NCBI GenBank assembly: GCA_026120185.1
Contig: JANUWF010001824.1
Span: 248,001-312,000, forward strand
Direction: 5' to 3'
Length of the DNA stretch: 64,000 bases
Source: Voacanga thouarsii
Taxonomy: Eukaryota; Streptophyta; Magnoliopsida; Gentianales; Apocynaceae
Shown here one piece after another: positions 18,535 through 31,148 of the stretch. Both the position numbers and the translations under genes were made by a program. The notes beneath the pieces were generated by a model that saw only the letters and a list, made by a program, of their open reading frames with translations, did not search any database and was not told where the DNA came from. The stretch's first letter is position 1. Each line of letters starts with the position of its first letter.

Positions 18535-19789
18535 AGTGTCATATCTTAGCTCTACTTATTACATTAGTACCCCTCATGTCTATTTCAATATTTTATACAA
18601 AATGGTATTAAATTCACCATTTTATATCCATTAGTATTGCCACACTAATCATGAAAATTGGACATAACACTAATTAACTTTTGAATTAATTATTAATGCC
18701 AAGTAATAATTTTATAATTAAAAGCGCATTTAATTATTTATTCAATAATTTTTAGACTCATCTTACTTCAAATATAATGTAAATATACTAAATAATTACA
18801 AAAATTATTCAATTAGATAAATCATGTAATTAACTAGAAATGTTATTGTTACTGTTATTATCAAGGTTAGTGTCTGACAAGCATCTTCAATAAGAAGCCT
18901 TTGATATATCGAAGTTGTTTTTTCTTTTAGCAACTACATTGTTGGCAATGTTCGACGTGTGAATAGTTCTAGTTGGATCAGAAAAGAAAATAGTAAATCT
19001 TGAACAAAATCCCAGAGAATCTAAGGAAGGATCTTATTTGCAATATGCTAAAGATCTCATTGACTTCAAGTGGGAGAAGGACTGTGGAGATTTAGGAAAT
19101 CCGAAGAAGAACTTTAGCAGTCTCCTAATTTGTTTAGGAAACAACTACTGCTCTATTGCAAGCTACTTATACTCTATCGTGGTGCTCCAGAAAAATGAGA
19201 AGAGTTTTCATAGCTTATTTTCTAATGTGGTTGAGATGACATAAAGCAATTCATGCAAATATTTTGAGTGGTTTAGGAGCATACACATTCGTATAGTTGC
19301 TAATATTCATTGCTGAAATATGCTTCCTGATTCAAGTTATTAGATACAACAATCTACTATATTCTTGAAGGTCTTGGATCATTCTTCTTCAAAAGAAAAT
19401 ACTTTTCTAGTGGGAAAGTTTCAAAGAGTCAAATGAAGTACCATTGTGCTATAGCAATGAAAATTGAAGAGAGTTCAATCGAGATAGTTGGGTTAAGCAA
19501 AGGTCTTTTGAAAGTTTGACAAAAGAATACTGGCGTGGCATTCTATTAGAATCCATTAGGGATCACTTAGTAATTAAGATATGTATATTTCTGTAACTTT
19601 TGTTAAATTTTTTAGTGGATTAATTTACTAGGCTAGGGCCCTGAAAACATAGGCTTGTTGATAGCCGAACTAATGCTTTAACAATCTTCTATGTTCGTTG
19701 AACTTTTAATTTTTGTTTGTCAAACTAACATAACGTTAATAGAAAAGTTTAACAATAACACAGAAGATTGAGAAACTAAACTACATAAC
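18171..19789. other. AT-rich stretch, probably including a decayed LTR of Copia-1
   Basis: The first part (18171-18900) is AT-rich with an AT microsatellite and no gene. The part just before the PBS-like site at 19790 should contain the 5' LTR of Copia-1. Its partner LTR lies outside the window, so I cannot fix its ends; a possible left end is near TGTTGGCAATG at 18941. Confidence 0.35.
18494..18533. repeat. (AT)n microsatellite
   Basis: An uninterrupted AT run of about 40 bases. Confidence 0.95.
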
Positions 19790-19801
19790 TAGTATCATAG
19801 C
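19790..19801 (+). other. Decayed primer-binding site of Copia-1
   Basis: TAGTATCATAGC differs at two positions from TGGTATCAGAGC, the initiator-Met tRNA complement used by many plant copia and gypsy elements. The position, just upstream of the gag remnant, fits. Confidence 0.5.
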
Positions 19802-19849
19802 CGTCACTATATTAGATTTAATATTACTTTAGCAGGTGAGATCTTGGAA

Positions 19850-20960
19850 GTTGGTTTAGAAAATGATGTCTGGACTGGTGAAAAAAGAATTTTGTCACTT
19901 GACAACTATTGTCAGAAGGAGAGTTAAATTATGCTTATTAGAAAACCAAAAAGCAAATCTTTATCAAGACTCTTAACATTACTGCTTGGAAAGCTGTTAT
20001 ACGAGGATAGAAGCCCTCGACAATACCAAAAACTAGCATTGGTGTAGGAGAAGAAAAACCCAAAGATTTGTATACTAATGTTGAGCATCATATTGATAAA
20101 ACTAATGCTAAAGTATTTAATATAATTTTTGTTGCTATTGTCCCTTAGGAATTCAAGTTGATTACCATATGCAAAGGCCCCAATAATGCGTGGGAAATAT
20201 TACAAACAGTATATGAAAGAACAAGTACGGTAGGGATGTCAAAGTTACAAATGTTGACAACATAGTTTGAAAAACTAAGAATAGATTAATATGAAATTGC
20301 TCCTATATTCGGCAGCAAATTGAGAGAGGTTGCTAATAAAGCATTTCAATTAGGAGAACAATATCCTCAAGAAAATTTGAGCCGTAAGACACTAAAATCT
20401 TTACCACTAAGACTTTATGCAAAGGTTACTGCCATTGAAAAATGCAGGGATGTATCAAATATGCGTTTAGATGAACTAATGGTTTCTTTGCAAACATTTG
20501 AGAAGAGTCTTCAATCTCAATCAAAATCCAAAGGGAAAGTTATTATATTAAAAGATAAAGAGGATTTGACGATAACAAAAACTTTGATGATGGGGTTGGT
20601 TTATAGACAAGACGGTTCAACAGGGCATTGAGAAAGCAAAAGCAGATGAATAAACCCATTAGTAGACCAATTACAAAAAAGGTTGAAGTTCAACAGAAGA
20701 TATTCGCTGAGTAAAAACTCATAGGTAATAAGAATACGTTGAAAGGACCCAAATGCAGAGAATGTGATAGAATTGGCCATACTCAAATTAATTATGGAAA
20801 TTTGAAGAAAAAGATAAAAATCAAGTCCTATAATACTACCTTTAGTTATTGCAATAATATAGCATTCATGGAGATGATAATAATGGTTAATCAATTGTAG
20901 TGTTACATTTAATGCTTTTGTTGAAAAGGACTCAATTCTTGTAGTAGATATACCAGAAGA
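19850..20960 (+). pseudogene. Copia-1 gag (UBN2-type) remnant
   Basis: Frames between 19990 and 20640 read AWEILQTVYERTSTVGMSKL, then KLREVANKAFQLGEQYPQ and NMRLDELMVSLQTFEKSL, the conserved core of copia Gag proteins. A Gag knuckle at 20754-20795 reads CRECDRIGHTQINY, with the last Cys replaced by Tyr. Several stops interrupt the frame. A lysine- and glutamate-rich stretch follows at 21060-21240, as in long Gag proteins of SIRE-like elements. The protein would have packaged element RNA in the cytoplasm; this copy cannot make it. Confidence 0.75.
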
Positions 20961-21369
20961 AGTATCTAAGGATACTATTGATAAGTTTGTTAACGATGAT
21001 GAGAATGAAATATTACATGAGATACTCATACAAGAATGTGAATTGATCTATTTGAAATAGCTTGAAGGTGTGGAACAGACTAAAGCACTAACAAAGGATG
21101 TTCAGAGACTTTAACAAGTAAATAGTTCACATCAACAAGAGATCAAGAACTTTAACAAAAAGTCCAGCAAAGTGAAGAAAGCTTGAAAGTCAGTAATAAA
21201 AAATTACTGAATAATCTATTAAGAGGCTGAACTTTGGAAAAGGAAAGTTGGATGAAGTTCTTTCCACTAGAAGACCTCCTTAAAACAAAACTGGACTTGG
21301 TATGAGTTCAATAAAGCAAAGTTAGATGAAAATTAGAATTTAACAATTGCTAAGAAGAAAGGAAAAATA

Positions 21370-21740
21370 AGAGGGTTCAAACTTAAGCCTAAGAAACCAA
21401 ATGTTTATTGTGATTATTATTCTCTTGTAGGCCCTAAGTGGAAATATTGTTTAAAAATATTCAAAGATCTTCAATATGGTCGGAAGCTTGTCATACATGA
21501 GGTTGACAAATGTAGAAAATCTCCAAAGATGAAACTATATGGATCATAAAGGATGAAATCAAAGCACACGTTGTTTATGTCTTTAAAAGCTATTATGAAG
21601 GATAATCGGTATTTTGATAATGGATGTTCAAAACATATGACTAGTAAGAAGGAATTTCCTATAAACTATGAATGCAAAAAGTGTGGTTCTTCTGTCACTT
21701 TTGGTGATGTCTCAAGAAATAAAATTATTGGAAATAACAT
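21370..21740 (+). pseudogene. Copia-1 protease region, cut by Gypsy-1
   Basis: The frame reads YFDNGCSKHMTSKKEF and VTFGDVSRNKIIGNNI. This matches the copia aspartic protease, where DSGCSRHMTG is usual; here Ser is replaced by Asn. The match stops exactly where the LTR of Gypsy-1 begins (21741). The following residues of the same polyprotein reappear 38.5 kb downstream at 60230. Confidence 0.8.
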
Positions 21741-22755
21741 TGACAGGAATCCAACCAAGCAACCTATCAAAGATAAAGAAGGGAGGTGGAGGCTGGAACC
21801 ACATTCCATAGAGTCTTGGAGAAATTCAAACTATGAGGGCTTTCAAAGAAGGATTTAAGCCAACTAATCCACCATGCTAAGGAGCTTCAAGAGTGTGAAG
21901 AAATGGGTGTCAAAAGAAGGTGCAAAGATAGATAATTTCATCCAACAACTTGGGTGGAAAGCCAAAGAAGCATAAGAGAATGCTAAATATAAGAAGAAAG
22001 TTGGTTGCTGGAGAAACAAAACATAGTTGGTGCTAGCCCAGATAGGGCAACCGACGCTGGCTCACTTTAGTTGAATGGCCAACTTTAGACAGATTACAGG
22101 CGGTGCCAACTGCACCAGGCTAACCGGCACTGACTCACTTCGAGCAATGCCTTGTTTTACTAAATTTCCTATTTATACTTTATTTTGTTTCCAATTAAAT
22201 ACTACGATTTTTATTATATAATAGGGATACTTTAGGCCTTTTAAACACATCAATGGCTGAGATTACATCTCACCATATCTAGGGTTGAATGACTATAGAT
22301 ATGCTATTATAACATTTCACATGTAAGTTAGATTATTTTTCGAGAATTGAAAGACACACTTTGAGAGAATTCTTCAAGGGCTAAGACCAATTTTAGGTAC
22401 TCATTCCTCACCTATGATTTGGGTCTCTAAAACTATTAGGATAGATCAAATTAACTTACCAAAGTAGTGTATTAGGATCTTATTCTCCTAAGGTTCTAGA
22501 GTAGGAATTGATCTTGGTTGCCCAAATTCTTTCTTCCATTTTATTTTGAATCCTTAGATGATTGCAAGGTTTTGGGGAGTGGTTTGGTACACTTGGTCCT
22601 TATTTCTAGCATTCTAGGATCTCTATTTGACCTAGAATGTTAGAGATTTAAATTGGGTGTTGTTTTCTTCACTAAAAATTCTATTTTGGATTCTAAATGG
22701 TCTTGAATTTTTCACCAAAAATAGCCACAAAATTCACCTTTAAAATCAGCCTCCA
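21741..22755 (+). mobile_element. Gypsy-1 5' LTR
   Basis: Starts TGACAGGAATCCAACCAAG and ends ...GCCTCCA just before the PBS. Its first 450 bp match 25779-26240, and its last 560 bp match 59671-60229. The two LTRs differ at many positions, so the insertion is old. Confidence 0.85.
22025..22150 (+). repeat. GC-rich four-part module, Gypsy-1 5' LTR copy
   Basis: Four short GGTGC/GGCAC-type units are arranged in two pairs (TTGGTGCTAGCCC ... CCGACGCTGGC, then GGCGGTGCCAACTGCACC ... CCGGCACTGAC). The layout matches that at 26064, 33064, 35533 and 58412. Confidence 0.6.
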
Positions 22756-22764
22756 AACCAAAAA

Positions 22765-22776
22765 TGGTATCAGAGT
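22765..22776 (+). other. Gypsy-1 primer-binding site
   Basis: TGGTATCAGAGT lies nine bases after the LTR end and differs by one base from the usual initiator-Met tRNA complement. Confidence 0.75.
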
Positions 22777-23884
22777 ATGGAGAGAGCCTTGATTTTTATC
22801 AAAGCTTAAACATAACAAGAAAAGCTAAACAATAGTCAATCCTGTTAGTCAATTTTGTTCTTCAAAAAGGCCAAGTTTTCTTTGAGTTTTCTTATATTTC
22901 ATATGCTAAACTTGAGCCTTGTTATCAGTATAAACATTCGAATTGAGATTTTTTTGTGTTTTATTGATTATTAGGGCTAGGTTTGCATAAAAATTCTTTT
23001 ATATATTGAGTTATTCTTGCAAAGTATTTCATATTTTGCTTGAATGAACTTTTGACTTGAAATTGTGGTTAAAACTTTTATAAACACTCTCTATAGTTGT
23101 TTATCTAGTGATTTCAAGTATCTTTGGGACATTGTTTGTCCAATTGATATTATCCTAGTTGTGGAATTCTTACTATTGCTCTTGAATGTTAAGTGCCTTG
23201 AACTTCTAGTACTTCATTGAAAATCTTATTAAATCTTGTCCATTTACCCATCCCTTAGTCAATTGAAATTGTTGAGCTTCTTGAATTCTTTGAATCTTGA
23301 TATAAACTCCTTAAGGCATGTGGTTGATCAATCACCAAACTAAGTCGAGTTGGTTATCCTTGGAGGAATACTAAACTTGTTAAAAGTTTGGACTAATTTC
23401 TAAGTAATTAGGGAGACTTTGTGAGAAGGCCTTATGGAGTACTTGAGTGAATTGAAAAAGGTAAGAGGATGAGCCTATTTTCATAAAAGTCAAAGAAAGT
23501 TAAACACAAAGGTTGAGTGTATACATGTGAGTGAGTGCTAGAAAGAAAATTACTGCTTCTATCTAACAAAATATCCCAAGATTCATTTGATATTCGAGAC
23601 TCCTTTGAAACTCTCAATGCAAAAAATGGATGAAATGAGGAGAGATATAATGGAGTATAAACAAACCCAGGCCAAGCCTCAATCATTGCACAAATAAGGG
23701 GATATAGAGAGGAAAATAGCCCTAAGATGCGAGAAGGGAACAATGTCACATCCGCATTGTATGAACAAAGGGAGGGTTGGGATAAACATTCCTTGGGATG
23801 CTATCCACCTACACCAATAAAGGGAGGTAGGTATGGTTTAAGAAGAGGAAGAGATAGAATACAAGAAGGTATGAAGGGCAAAAT
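22777..23884 (+). other. Gypsy-1 leader
   Basis: About 1.1 kb of AT-rich, non-coding sequence between the PBS and the gag remnant. The antisense open frame at 23432-23749 has no recognisable motif. Confidence 0.55.
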
Positions 23885-24815
23885 ATGAGAGAACTTGAGC
23901 AGGAGTTTGAAAGAATAGAAAATTGGAATGAAAGTGTTCATGAAAATGATTATGGAGGACAAAATCAGAGAAACAGGACTAGAGCGAGGAGAAGAGAAAA
24001 TAAAGAGGATGATAAAGAGTTAGGGCATATAAAAATGAAGATATCCCCATTCCAAGGCAAAATTAACCCGTAGGCTTATTTTGAATAGGAAATGAAGATG
24101 GAGATTTTGTTTGAGTGCCATGAATATTGTGAAGGAACCAAGTTAAATTGGCTATTTTAAGTTTTCTTGAATACGTTTTAGTATGGTAGGATCAAGTAGT
24201 ATTACAAAGAAGGAGAATATGAGATAAACCAGTTGCCATTTAGAAATTGTTGATGAATTTGATAAGAATGAGATTTGTACCCCTACACTACTACAATGAA
24301 CTTTATCAAAAGTTGCACATGCTTAGACAAGGGAATAAAAGTATAGAGGATTTTTATAAGAAGTTAGAAGTAACTTTAATGAGGGCCAATATTGTTGAAA
24401 ATGTTAGAGCTACCAACGCAAGATTTCTAAGTTGGTTGAATAGGAAAATAGCCAATGCGGTTGAGCTTTATTCTTATAAGACATTGGAGCAGATGGTACA
24501 TATAACTATAAAAATTGAAGGACAACTCAAAAGGAAATCTTTTTCCAAAGAAACTATATATACCAATCCTATTTTCAACCATCAACTAAATGTGAGGGAG
24601 GAACCACCAAAATCACCATGACCACTAAAAGAGTCCTACAAGCCTAGAGAAGATTGGGAAAAAGAAAAATCTGGAAAAGAGTAGGATAAGAAAGAGAGCA
24701 AAGGTATAGAAAGATCTCCAAGAACAAGAGACATCAACTACTTTAAATGTTTAGGATATGGGCACACCTCATATGAATGTCCAACAACGACAACGACATT
24801 TACTAATGCCTAAGG
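23885..24815 (+). pseudogene. Gypsy-1 gag remnant
   Basis: Frames read HIKMKISPFQGKINP and then, after several stops, RFVPLHYYNELYQKLHMLRQ, SIEDFYKKLEVTLMRANI, RFLSWLNRKIANAVEL and YKTLEQMVHITIKIEGQLKR. This is the conserved core of plant Ty3/gypsy Gag (Retrotrans_gag family). The knuckle near 24737-24781 reads YFKCLGYGHTSYEC; the first Cys has become Tyr. The protein would form particle cores, but stop codons make this copy dead. Confidence 0.85.
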
Positions 24816-25019
24816 TGAATTAACTTCCAAAGAAGAAAATTGTGTGGATGAGAAACAACAAAGGGTGCACAATGGTGATGTTGACTCTAGTGATGAAGGA
24901 GTTATTGTTCCACTATTTTATCCTTTAGTCGGTGTTATAATAAAGGAGATAGGCTTTTGTGATATAGGAGATGCTTGTGATGATGAAGTGACAAAGTGCC
25001 TATAAAGAGATAACATTTT

Positions 25020-25410
25020 CTATTCACATTACCTTATCAACCAAAAGTCATGTGTTACTATCATTGATAGAGGGAGTTTTACAAATGTTGTGAGTACTAG
25101 TCTTATGAAAGAATTTAGCTTATATGTGATGAAACACCTCAATGCCTATAGGCTATAATAGTTCCATGATAGTCGGAAGTGGAAGGAGAATAGGTAAGTA
25201 TTGTTGACCATTAAGATAGTGAAATATCAAGGCGAGATTATTTGTAATCTAGTCCTTAGACAAGCTAGCCATTTGATTTTGGAGAGGCTATGGCAATTTG
25301 ATTAAAGTTTATTACATGATGGGAGGAGAAATTTTTACTCTGTTATCAAAGGAAGCATGCTATATACTCTTGTACTCCTACCGCCAAATGAGGTGAGAGA
25401 AGTGCAACAA
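25020..25410 (+). pseudogene. Gypsy-1 protease-region remnant
   Basis: Reads TIIDRGSFTNVVSTSLMKEF, where DSG or DGG is expected at the active site, followed after stops by LRQASHLILERLWQFD and HDGRRNFYSVIKG. This resembles the gypsy segment 'MQASHLLLGRPWQFD...HDGRxNRYSF' just upstream of RT. The frame then degenerates into lysine/glutamate-rich linker sequence. RT, RNase H and integrase are absent, which makes the element non-autonomous or internally deleted. Confidence 0.7.
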
Positions 25411-25764
25411 ATAAATAAATAAATAAAGGACAATGAGAAAAAGAAGACTGTTACAGAAATCTCCTAAAAGATAGAAAGTGAGAGGAAAAATGAAGAGATG
25501 AAAGAAAGAATTCTAGTAGAGCTTCCAAAACATGAGTGTGCCAAATGAGAGGTTGAAAAAAAGAGAGAAGATGGAGGTAAAATGAGATATACTCTCTTGT
25601 GCTTCACACATAAAAATAATGAGGCAGTTCCAACAAAAAATAAGAGTGAAGATAAGAAGAAGGTCAAGCTTTATGTTGGGAAGCATAAACTAATGTTTTG
25701 TCTTCATAAGAAAACTTCTTATTTAAGGTCTTATGTAGGTTCTTATTCGAAGATGAATTCGCAT

Positions 25765-25778
25765 AAAAAAGAGAGAAA
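25765..25778 (+). other. Gypsy-1 polypurine tract
   Basis: AAAAAAGAGAGAAA immediately precedes the TGATAGGAATCC start of the 3' LTR, the correct position for the plus-strand primer. Confidence 0.85.
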
Positions 25779-26240
25779 TGATAGGAATCCAACCAAGTGA
25801 CATGCCAAAACTAAAGAAGGGGGATGGAGATTCAAACTACATTCTATAGAGTCTTTGAGAAATTCAAACTATGAGGGCTTTCAAAGAAGGATTCAAGTCA
25901 GCCAATCCACCAAGCCAAGGAGCATAAAGAATATGAAGAAATGGATGCCAAAAGGAGAGCTAAAGACAGCTTATTTCACCCAACAACTTGTATCAAGGGC
26001 CAAAGGAATATAAAAGAAAGCTGAGCATAGGAAGAAAGCTGGCTGCTGGAGAAATAGGATACAACTGGCACCGGCCTAGCCAAGGCACCCAGTACCAGCT
26101 GCGCTCTGGCTAAATGGCCAACTCTGCATAAATTACAGTCAGTGCTGGTAGCACAAGGCCAACTGGTGCTGACCACTTTGGGCAATACTATATTTTGCTG
26201 AATTTTTTTGTTTATGTTCTTTAGTTCCCATTGAAATTCC
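25779..26240 (+). mobile_element. Gypsy-1 3' LTR, first part
   Basis: Starts TGATAGGAATCCAACCAAG and follows the 5' LTR until AAATTCC at 26240, where element X begins. It continues at 59671 with GCAACTTTTATT. Confidence 0.8.
26064..26188 (+). repeat. GC-rich four-part module, Gypsy-1 3' LTR copy
   Basis: Units CTGGCACCGGCC, GGCACCCAGTACC, GTGCTGGTAGCAC and CTGGTGCTGACC form the same two-pair layout as in the other module copies. Confidence 0.6.
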
Positions 26241-26257
26241 TAATAGGGGCTAAAATC
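26241..26257 (+). mobile_element. Element X 5' LTR, first 17 bases
   Basis: TAATAGGGGCTAAAATC matches the 3' LTR start TGATAGGGGCTAAAATC at 58244 with one change (TG to TA). The rest of this LTR lies beyond Copia-2, at 35378. Confidence 0.8.
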
Positions 26258-28039
26258 TGAACGATCAAAATGGAAAACATCAAAGAAAGCGCTACGAAAT
26301 TTTTTTTAGTTTTCCAAGCCATATCTAGGAAAGAGTATTTATTTTTCTTTATTGGTCGCGGATTAACCAACAAGGGGTCGGGTTGCACTAGAACTTGCAT
26401 TGGAAAGGGAGAAGGAGGCACCTGCAGTTCGATTGGTATTCCCGTCAATCTTCTACTCCTACGCATTAAGTGTCTCCAAGCTTCCTCTCTTCGTCTTTCG
26501 AAATATGACTCTACCTTAATTTTAGATTAGTTTGGTGAAAACTCCTTCCTTGGATAATCAAGATACTCTCCTTCTAGAGAGGAGGAAGAGAAAAAATGGC
26601 AACCAAAGAAGAAAGGGAGAGACAGCACACTTTTGAGAGTGACTCAGAAAAACCACGTTATTTTTCTCCCTTTCTTGCACACATATTTTCGGCTAGCCTT
26701 AGAGCTTGCTTAAGCCCTAATGGCTGAAAAAAATTAAGCTGTAATGGGTTTAGTGTTGTGCTCCAAAATCACTCCAAGACTTATTCAATCCTCTTAATTA
26801 ATTAATTATTTTTCTAGACTTTATTAAATACTCAAGGCTAATTAATTAATTGTAATTGGACTTTTAATATATGTCAACATATATCAGCCAATTTAATTAA
26901 TTTATTCCAGCCAAATTCTCTTAATTAATTAATTATCTTTTCTAGGCCTTATCAAAACCCAAGACTAATTAATTAATTCTAATTGGACTTTTAGAATAAA
27001 CTTTATTCTCTTCCATATAATTATCCATTAAGTCCAAATTGTATTTAAACAATACTAAAGTAACTTGAGCTACTCCGGGGACCAAGAGACATATTATTCA
27101 TAGCTACTAAAATGACTAAAATGCCCTTACTATTAAATAGATGCATTTTATCATTTCAAATATTCCCATTTATCACCATATGAAAATATTGACCCTAAGA
27201 ATTATATTGCTAAAGTAATGTCTGGTGAAATGATGAAAATTCCCTCTATGTAACACTTATCAATAAGACATGATAAATGTACTAACACCCATTTCAAAGA
27301 CATCTACTATCCTTAGATCTCTAGTCTGATAATCATGACTCACTCGAATGTACTTGCTTATCATTGAAAGCTACCCAAAAGCACACATTCTAGAGTCACA
27401 TTTTCAGGGCCCTGGATTATTAGATTATCCTAAACAATCACAAGGGGGTGATTTAATTTCACTAAGTGAAGTATAGAAACTCTGCTGCATGAGTCCATTT
27501 AACTAACTAGAGTAATACACCCAACATACATGGATATTGATCTCACATGAGAAATCTCACCCATATATCAAAGTATAAAACCCTAGCTTCGCCAGACTAT
27601 CAACTCATACTCAAGTATGAAGATATCCGTCCACGCTGTAACAGTAATAGTCCAGTCTCTATAATTATAGTACTTTATAAGAGACCACTACTACAGGTCC
27701 AGTTCTACATATTCGAAATATGCTTATACAAGTCATGAGAGTAAACTACTCACTAATTCAATATAAACCATTCCTTATTGGAACTAATGGCATAATAGTC
27801 ATGCCTTGATGAAATACCCAATTCTATCAAACGACTAAGAACTCAATTTTAATTATAAGACAACTACCCATGGTCTATATCTTATTGTGAAGAACAACCC
27901 AACACATAGACCATTACTTATCATACTTAGACCTTAAATGTGCAATAATATAAGAAACAAACTAAATTGAATTAATAAATAATTTATTGCAATATATTTA
28001 CACAGAATACATAGTCATTGAGGGCATACTTTCCAATAA
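26258..28039 (-). mobile_element. Copia-2 3' LTR
   Basis: In element sense it starts TATTGGAAAGTATGCCC and ends ...GATCGTTCA. It matches 33581-35372 throughout with scattered differences. The purine-rich AATAGGAGATT precedes it in sense orientation as the likely polypurine tract. Confidence 0.9.
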
Positions 28040-28061
28040 TCTCCTATTTGCACTACAAAAA

Positions 28062-28560
28062 CTAAGAAAGTCCACAAATACCTACCCCTATGACATCTAA
28101 GTGTTTGCAAAACACCTTTTCTATCAAAGGCTTAGTAAAGGGATCCGCTAGATTGTTGACAGAAGAAATCTGATCGACCATAATCTCCCGTTTTTGGATG
28201 AACTCCCGGATAAGGTGATACTTCCTCTTTATGTGCTTGTTCTTTCTATGGTTTTGAAGTTCCTCGCATTGTGACACCACTCCAGTATTGTCACAATAAA
28301 TCGTGACAGGCCTATCCATGTGCGGTACTACTCTAAGTTCTATGAGGAACTTCCAGAGCCACATTGCTTCTTAAGGAGTTTCTGAAGGCTTTCATGGTAG
28401 AATCAACAATACAAGATTGCTTAATACTTCTCCATGAAATAGCTCCTCTAGACAAAGTGAAGACATATCCACTAGTAGATTCTCTTTTATCTTTATCCAC
28501 CTGGAAGTTTGAGTCTAGGTAACCGATAGGAACCAAATCATCATCACGATATATAAGCAT
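28062..28560 (-). pseudogene. Copia-2 RNase H remnant
   Basis: Two overlapping minus frames read GYLDSNFQVDKDKRESTSGY with RGAISWRSIKQ, then TIYCDNTGVVSQC, KRKYHLIREF and NNLADPFTKPL. These are the conserved copia RNase H motifs. A frameshift near 28340-28370 separates the two halves. Confidence 0.85.
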
Positions 28561-28599
28561 ATAATCTCTCGTTTCTTTGAGATATTTAAGTATATGCTC

Positions 28600-29640
28600 T
28601 TACAGCTTGCCAATGAGCTTCCCCTGGATTTGACTGATATCTACTAACCATACCTACTGCAAACAGATATTTGGCCTAATACAAAGCATAGCATACATGA
28701 GACTTCCCACAGCCAAAATATAAGGGATCCTGCTCATTCTCTACTTATCTTTCTGTGTCTGAGGGCACTACTTGGAAGATAAGGATAATCTGTGTCTAAA
28801 GGGTATAATAGCCCATTTACATTGATCCATGTCTTACTTAACCAATATCTTGTCAATATAAGTAGATTGGGATAAGTCTAATATTCTCTGCTTCCTATAT
28901 TTAAGAAGCTTAATACCTAGAATGTAGCTAGTTTCTCCCATATCTTTCATACTAAATTGACTAGATAGCCAAATCTTAACGGATGATAATGTTCATACAT
29001 CATTTTCAATTAGTAGAATGTCATCTACATAAAGTACCAAGAAAATCATTTTGCCATTGTCGGATTTCCTATACATACATGGTTCATCCACATTTTGAAT
29101 GAAATCATGAACTTTCATAGTTTCATCAAAACGTATGTTCCATGCTCATGACACTTGTTTAAATTTATAGATGGACTTCTTAAGCTTACAGACCATTTGT
29201 TCTTGACCTCTAGCAACAAAACCTTCTGGCCGGGACATATAGATGTCTTCGCTAAGACAACCATTTAAGAAGGCTGTCTTGACATCCATTTTCCATATCT
29301 CTTAATCATAATGACATGCAATGGCTAAGAGAATTCGGACAGACTTAAGCATGACTACTGGTGAAAAGGTTTCCTCATAATCGATCTCTTCTTTTTTAGT
29401 ATAACCTTTAGCAACCAACCTTGCTTTATAGGTTTCAACATTTCCATCGGCACCACTCTTCCTCTTGTATACCCACTTACACCCAATGGGTTTTATCCCA
29501 TCAAGTGCAGTGACAAGATTTCAGACCTAATTGAGGGACATAAATTCAATCTCGGCATTCATAGTTAGTTGCCATTTGTCTACATTAGCATTAACAATGA
29601 CCTCCTCGTATTTAGTGGGATCTTGTTCCTGATGATCAGA
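28600..29640 (-). pseudogene. Copia-2 reverse transcriptase remnant
   Basis: The catalytic box LYVDDILL is encoded at about 29015-29040, with the YVDD codons at 29020-29031. Upstream in sense, about 29240-29290, a frame encodes the MDVKTAFLNG-like segment as part of a broken translation. Multiple stops prevent function. Confidence 0.8.
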
Positions 29641-29989
29641 GACTAGATCATAGATCTCTTCGATCTACCTTTCTGGAACTTTTGTGATCCTCCCACTACT
29701 ATAAGACTCAAATTGTGTAGGAACATCCGGTAGTGTTTCTCTTAGTTCCTCGATTGGGGTGTCAGAAGTACCTGAAGTTGAATCATTGACCAACTTTTCT
29801 TCAATCTCTATTCTACTTGAACTCGTGGTGGAAGTAACTTGTCCATCCTCTAAGTATCTAGCATTAGTACTAACAAGTACTTTATACTCTTGATGATGAT
29901 AGAAATATCGACCCCTTGTTCTTTTTAGGTACCTAACGAAATAGCATAACTCTAATCTTGGTTTTATCTTACCCCATATCTTGAGATGG

Positions 29990-30660
29990 TTCAGACTGGG
30001 CTTTTATCTAGTCCATATCTTATAGAGTGTCCTAGGTACTGATTTGGAAAGCACCAAGTTCAAAATATATACTGTTGTTTCTAAGACATACCCCCAAAAA
30101 GAAATATGAAGAGACATATGACTCATCATGCTTCTGACCATTTCTATCAAAGTTCTATTTCTTCTCTCAGCTACTCCATTCTGCTGGGGAGTCCCTGGCA
30201 TAGTTAACTAAGATACTATGCCATGATGTACTAAGTAATCTTTGAAATCACTGAGGAGGTACTCTCCACCACGATCCGATTTCAAAGTTTTAATTGATTT
30301 ACCTGTTTAACGCTCCACTTTAGCTTTAAACTTCTTAAATTTATCAAAAGAGTCAGACTTGCACCTCATCAGATAAATATAACCAAAACGAGTGTGATCA
30401 TTGTGAAAGTGATGAAGTATTCGTAGCCTCCCCTAACTGGTGCACTCATCGAACCACAAACATCTATATGAACTAGTGCTAGTATTTCCATGGCTCTATG
30501 CGCCTTTTTAGTAAATGACCTTTTGGTCATTTTACCTTTAAGGCAAGATTTATACTGAGGTCATTCTTCCAATCTCAATGACCTTAAAGGCCCATCGTGG
30601 ATTAGCTTCTGAATCCGATTGGAATTTATATGTCCCAATCTTAGATGCCACAAATATGAG
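29990..30660 (-). pseudogene. Copia-2 integrase remnant
   Basis: In sense order the frames read LVHIDVCGSM, KTLKSDRGGEYLLSDFKDYL and TPQQNGVAERRNRTLIEMVR. The D-D-E catalytic residues all appear to be retained, but stops and frameshifts separate them. Confidence 0.85.
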
Positions 30661-30716
30661 TAATTTGATATGGCTTTTTTCTTTTTATTATTTAGTTCAA
30701 TTTGATTATTGTTCAC

Positions 30717-31094
30717 TTAATTTCTAATAGGATGTATATAAAAGATATTTCCATACATGTTTCCTATACAAATTAAATTACCATCTCTATTGATGGAGAC
30801 ACCAGAATAGAAAGAAATAGAATATCCTTGATTCATCAATTTGGAAACTGAAATCAAATTCTGTTCAAAATAAGAAATATATAAAATATCATTTAAAATT
30901 AACTTCCTATTACAATAAAAAATAAGCTCAAGATCTTCCACTGCTTCAGCCCATATTCTTGCTCTATTGCCTACTTGAAGTCTTTGCTCACCCTTGCTGA
31001 GTCTTCTTGTCTTTCTGAACCCCTGCAAAAAGTTACAGACATAGTCAGTGGTTCCAGAACTAACTATCCAAGAAGACGTTGATCCAACCATCAA
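30717..31094 (-). pseudogene. Copia-2 protease and pre-integrase region
   Basis: A 125-codon frame reads SWIVSSGTTDYVCN where copia proteases have WIVDSGAT; the catalytic Asp is replaced by Ser. LISVSKLMNQGYSISF, typical of the region before integrase, follows. Confidence 0.85.
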
Positions 31095-31148
31095 AAGAGA
31101 CTCTCGGTATAAAGCAATATCTGAAGTAGACTTGGCTATGAAGTCCGA

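Noticed and set aside
20601..21029. 142-codon minus-strand ORF
   Set aside because: It is the antisense of the Copia-1 gag and knuckle region.
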